Shown here one piece after another: positions 62,650 through 64,000 of a DNA stretch of 64,000 bases. Both the position numbers and the translations under genes were made by a program. The notes under the pieces are model-generated. The model was not told the DNA's origin and searched no databases. It saw only the letters and a list, made by a program, of their open reading frames with translations. Numbering within the stretch: position 1 is the first letter of the stretch; each line of letters begins with the position of its first letter. The DNA comes from Agromyces atrinae (lineage in GTDB: Bacteria; Actinomycetota; Actinomycetes; Actinomycetales; Microbacteriaceae): assembly GCF_013407835.1 (NCBI RefSeq), contig NZ_JACCBI010000001.1, positions 992,001 through 1,056,000 on the forward strand, read 5' to 3'.

Positions 62650-63654
62650 TCAGCGCTGGCACGAGGGGCACCAGTAGAGCTTCCGGGCGCCCATCTCCTC
62701 GAGCACGATGTTCGTGCCGCACACCCGGCACGGCAGCCCCTCGCGCTTGTAGACCCAGTGACGATCGGCACGGTTCGCCATCGCCTGGCGCCACTCCTCG
62801 CCCTCGAGTCCGTCCATCGTCATCATCTGGCCTGTCTCGACACCGATGCGCAAGAGGTGCGCCCAGTCGTGCCAGAGCGCGCGCACCGTCTCCTCCGGCA
62901 CGAGCTTGCCGGGCGTGTGCGGGTCGAGGTTCGCGCGGAAGAGCATCTCGGCACGGTAGACGTTGCCGATGCCCGAGACGACCGACTGGTCCATGAGCAG
63001 CAGACCAATGGGGGTCGGCTTCTTCCGGATGACGGTCGTGAAGCGTTCCTCCGCCTCGGGCGAGTCGTCGAGCAGAGGGTCGGGCCCGAGCTTCGCGACG
63101 ATCGCCTCGACCTCGGCGGAATCGCGCACCTCGCACGCCGTCGGGCCGCGCAGGTCGGCGCACACGTTCTCGGTGAGCAGCCGCACGCGCACCTGACCGA
63201 TGGGAGGCGGCGGGAACTCCGCGAGCGCGTCGTTCTCCTTCTCGCTCTCGGCCATCCGCACCCGGGTGCGGCGAGGCGCACCGATCGAGCTCAGCGAGTT
63301 CTCGCCGTCGGCGTCGAACACGACGGCATCCGGATTCGGCGCGTCGAGGATCGTGCCGCGTTGGTTGGTCTGCCCCATGCGCCCGTTCGCGCTCGCGATC
63401 GTGGCGTCGAGACGGATGTCGCCGGCGAAGTCCCACGCCCCGTACATGCCGAGGTGCACACGAAGCCACACGTCATCGTCGAACTCGAGGAACATCTGCT
63501 TGCCGACCGCCCGCGCGTCGATCATCGTGCGGCCGCTGATCTCGGCCGCGCCCGCGGCGAATCGGCCTTGCGGCGACGACGCCTCGACGCGGTGTCCGAC
63601 GAAGTTGCGTGCGAACTGCCGCGTGATGCGATGGACGGAATGGCCTTCGGGCAT
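62650..63654 (-). CDS. Fpg/Nei-family DNA glycosylase
   Basis: This 334-residue glycosylase is longer than typical Fpg (about 270) because of inserted acidic segments around 115-190. The start MPEGHSVHRI gives the Pro nucleophile and Glu. The H2TH motif is VVSGIGNVYRAEMLF. The C-terminal zinc finger uses CRVC and CPSC pairs. It resembles the mycobacterial Nei branch rather than MutM. ATG 63654 lies one base after the rpiB stop. It is distinct from nei2 at 12.6 kb. Confidence 0.9.
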   Translation of the reverse strand: MPEGHSVHRITRQFARNFVGHRVEASSPQGRFAAGAAEISGRTMIDARAVGKQMFLEFDDDVWLRVHLGMYGAWDFAGDIRLDATIASANGRMGQTNQRGTILDAPNPDAVVFDADGENSLSSIGAPRRTRVRMAESEKENDALAEFPPPPIGQVRVRLLTENVCADLRGPTACEVRDSAEVEAIVAKLGPDPLLDDSPEAEERFTTVIRKKPTPIGLLLMDQSVVSGIGNVYRAEMLFRANLDPHTPGKLVPEETVRALWHDWAHLLRIGVETGQMMTMDGLEGEEWRQAMANRADRHWVYKREGLPCRVCGTNIVLEEMGARKLYWCPSCQR

Positions 63655-63655
63655 G

Positions 63656-64000
63656 TCAGCCGCGCGCGGGGTGGTCGACGTTCTTGCCGGCGATGTCGCC
63701 CGTGGCTTCGTACTCGGCCAGCTGAGCGATGCGCCTCGCGTGGCGCTCGTCACCGGAGAACGGCTCGGCGATGAACGCGTCGATGAAGCTCGTCGCCTCC
63801 TCGACCGTGTGCTGACGTGCACCGATCGAGATGACGTTCGCGTCGTTGTGCTGGCGGGCGAGCACGGCCGTGCTCTGGTTCCAGACGAGTGCGGCGCGGA
63901 TGCCCGTCACCTTGTTCGCCGCGATCTGCTCACCGTTGCCTGAACCGCCGAAAACGACCCCGAGGGCCTCGATTCCGGCGGCCTGGTCGACGGCGACCGC
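63656..64000 (-). CDS. rpiB: Ribose-5-phosphate isomerase B, 3' part (5' end outside window)
   Basis: The C-terminal 114 residues are visible; the frame is open to the window edge. The RpiB/LacAB segment GGSGNGEQIAANKV carries the phosphate/active-site loop with the Glu characteristic of the actinobacterial type. HNDANVISIGARQHTVEEATSFIDAF and a basic C terminus follow. It interconverts ribose-5-phosphate and ribulose-5-phosphate. It ends one base before nei, so the operon begins upstream of this window. About 45 N-terminal residues are missing. Confidence 0.92.
   Translation of the reverse strand, partial: AVAVDQAAGIEALGVVFGGSGNGEQIAANKVTGIRAALVWNQSTAVLARQHNDANVISIGARQHTVEEATSFIDAFIAEPFSGDERHARRIAQLAEYEATGDIAGKNVDHPARG

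Noticed and set aside
1-64000. CRISPR arrays, insertion sequences, replication origin
   Set aside because: No regularly spaced repeats, transposase frames or DnaA-box clusters were seen.

Overview
The window is a stretch of chromosome from a high-GC (roughly 68%) Gram-positive actinobacterium. Gene content and order point to Microbacteriaceae: gluABCD; infC-rpmI-rplT beside a DUF1844 gene; recA-recX near DUF3046, clgR, pncC, pgsA and ftsK; thyA-folA; rnj; and overlapping lhr-nei2. Coding density is about 95% and most genes lie on the minus strand. I see no prophage, insertion sequence, CRISPR array or plasmid gene, so this is core genome rather than an accessory island.

Layout. 0.2-2.8 kb: a NarL-type two-component pair and a small membrane protein. 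2.8-9.8 kb: pheST and the glutamate-type ABC transporter gluABCD. 9.9-12.6 kb: an RNA methyltransferase, the L20/L35/IF3 operon and DUF1844. 12.6-21.9 kb: nei2, lhr, sseB and hisA-hisH-hisB-hisC, which run as one block from hisC to nei2. 21.9-23.3 kb: a LysM protein divergent from lexA. 23.3-26.7 kb: metF-metE. 26.9-32.5 kb: hflX, an RsmC-like methyltransferase, dapF, miaA and miaB. 32.5-39.3 kb: recX, recA, DUF3046, clgR, pncC, pgsA and ftsK. 39.3-42.9 kb: a GNAT acetyltransferase and a MacAB-like exporter. 43-47.2 kb: rnj, dapA, folA and thyA. 47.3-51.1 kb: a thioredoxin-like/DUF4395 pair, OsmC, a TIGR01777 epimerase and tig. 51.3-53.5 kb: tRNA-Pro, tRNA-Gly, DUF1801, an AraC regulator and a 55-residue protein. 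53.6-60.4 kb: dps, a 1376-residue membrane protein and a second two-component system. 60.5-64 kb: an amidohydrolase, a PaiB-like protein, a Nei-type glycosylase and the 3' part of rpiB, cut by the window edge.

Functional links. DNA repair is prominent: recA, recX, lexA, lhr and two Fpg/Nei glycosylases. The lexA/LysM intergenic region and the recA upstream region share the same 15-base sequence, which contains an inverted repeat with actinobacterial LexA-box spacing. This predicts a small SOS regulon that includes a YneA-like cell-division inhibitor. Translation genes include pheST, infC, rpmI, rplT, miaA, miaB, hflX, tig and two tRNAs. IF3 is read from an ATC start codon, and no upstream alternative is possible.

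Regulatory pattern. At least twelve genes have a TANNNT -10 hexamer only 6-8 bases before the start codon, as expected of leaderless mRNAs. The other candidate for closer study is a 23-bp copy of the tRNA-Pro 3' end lying 183 bp away, which looks like the scar of a lost tRNA-integrating element. No clearly new multi-gene system is evident.
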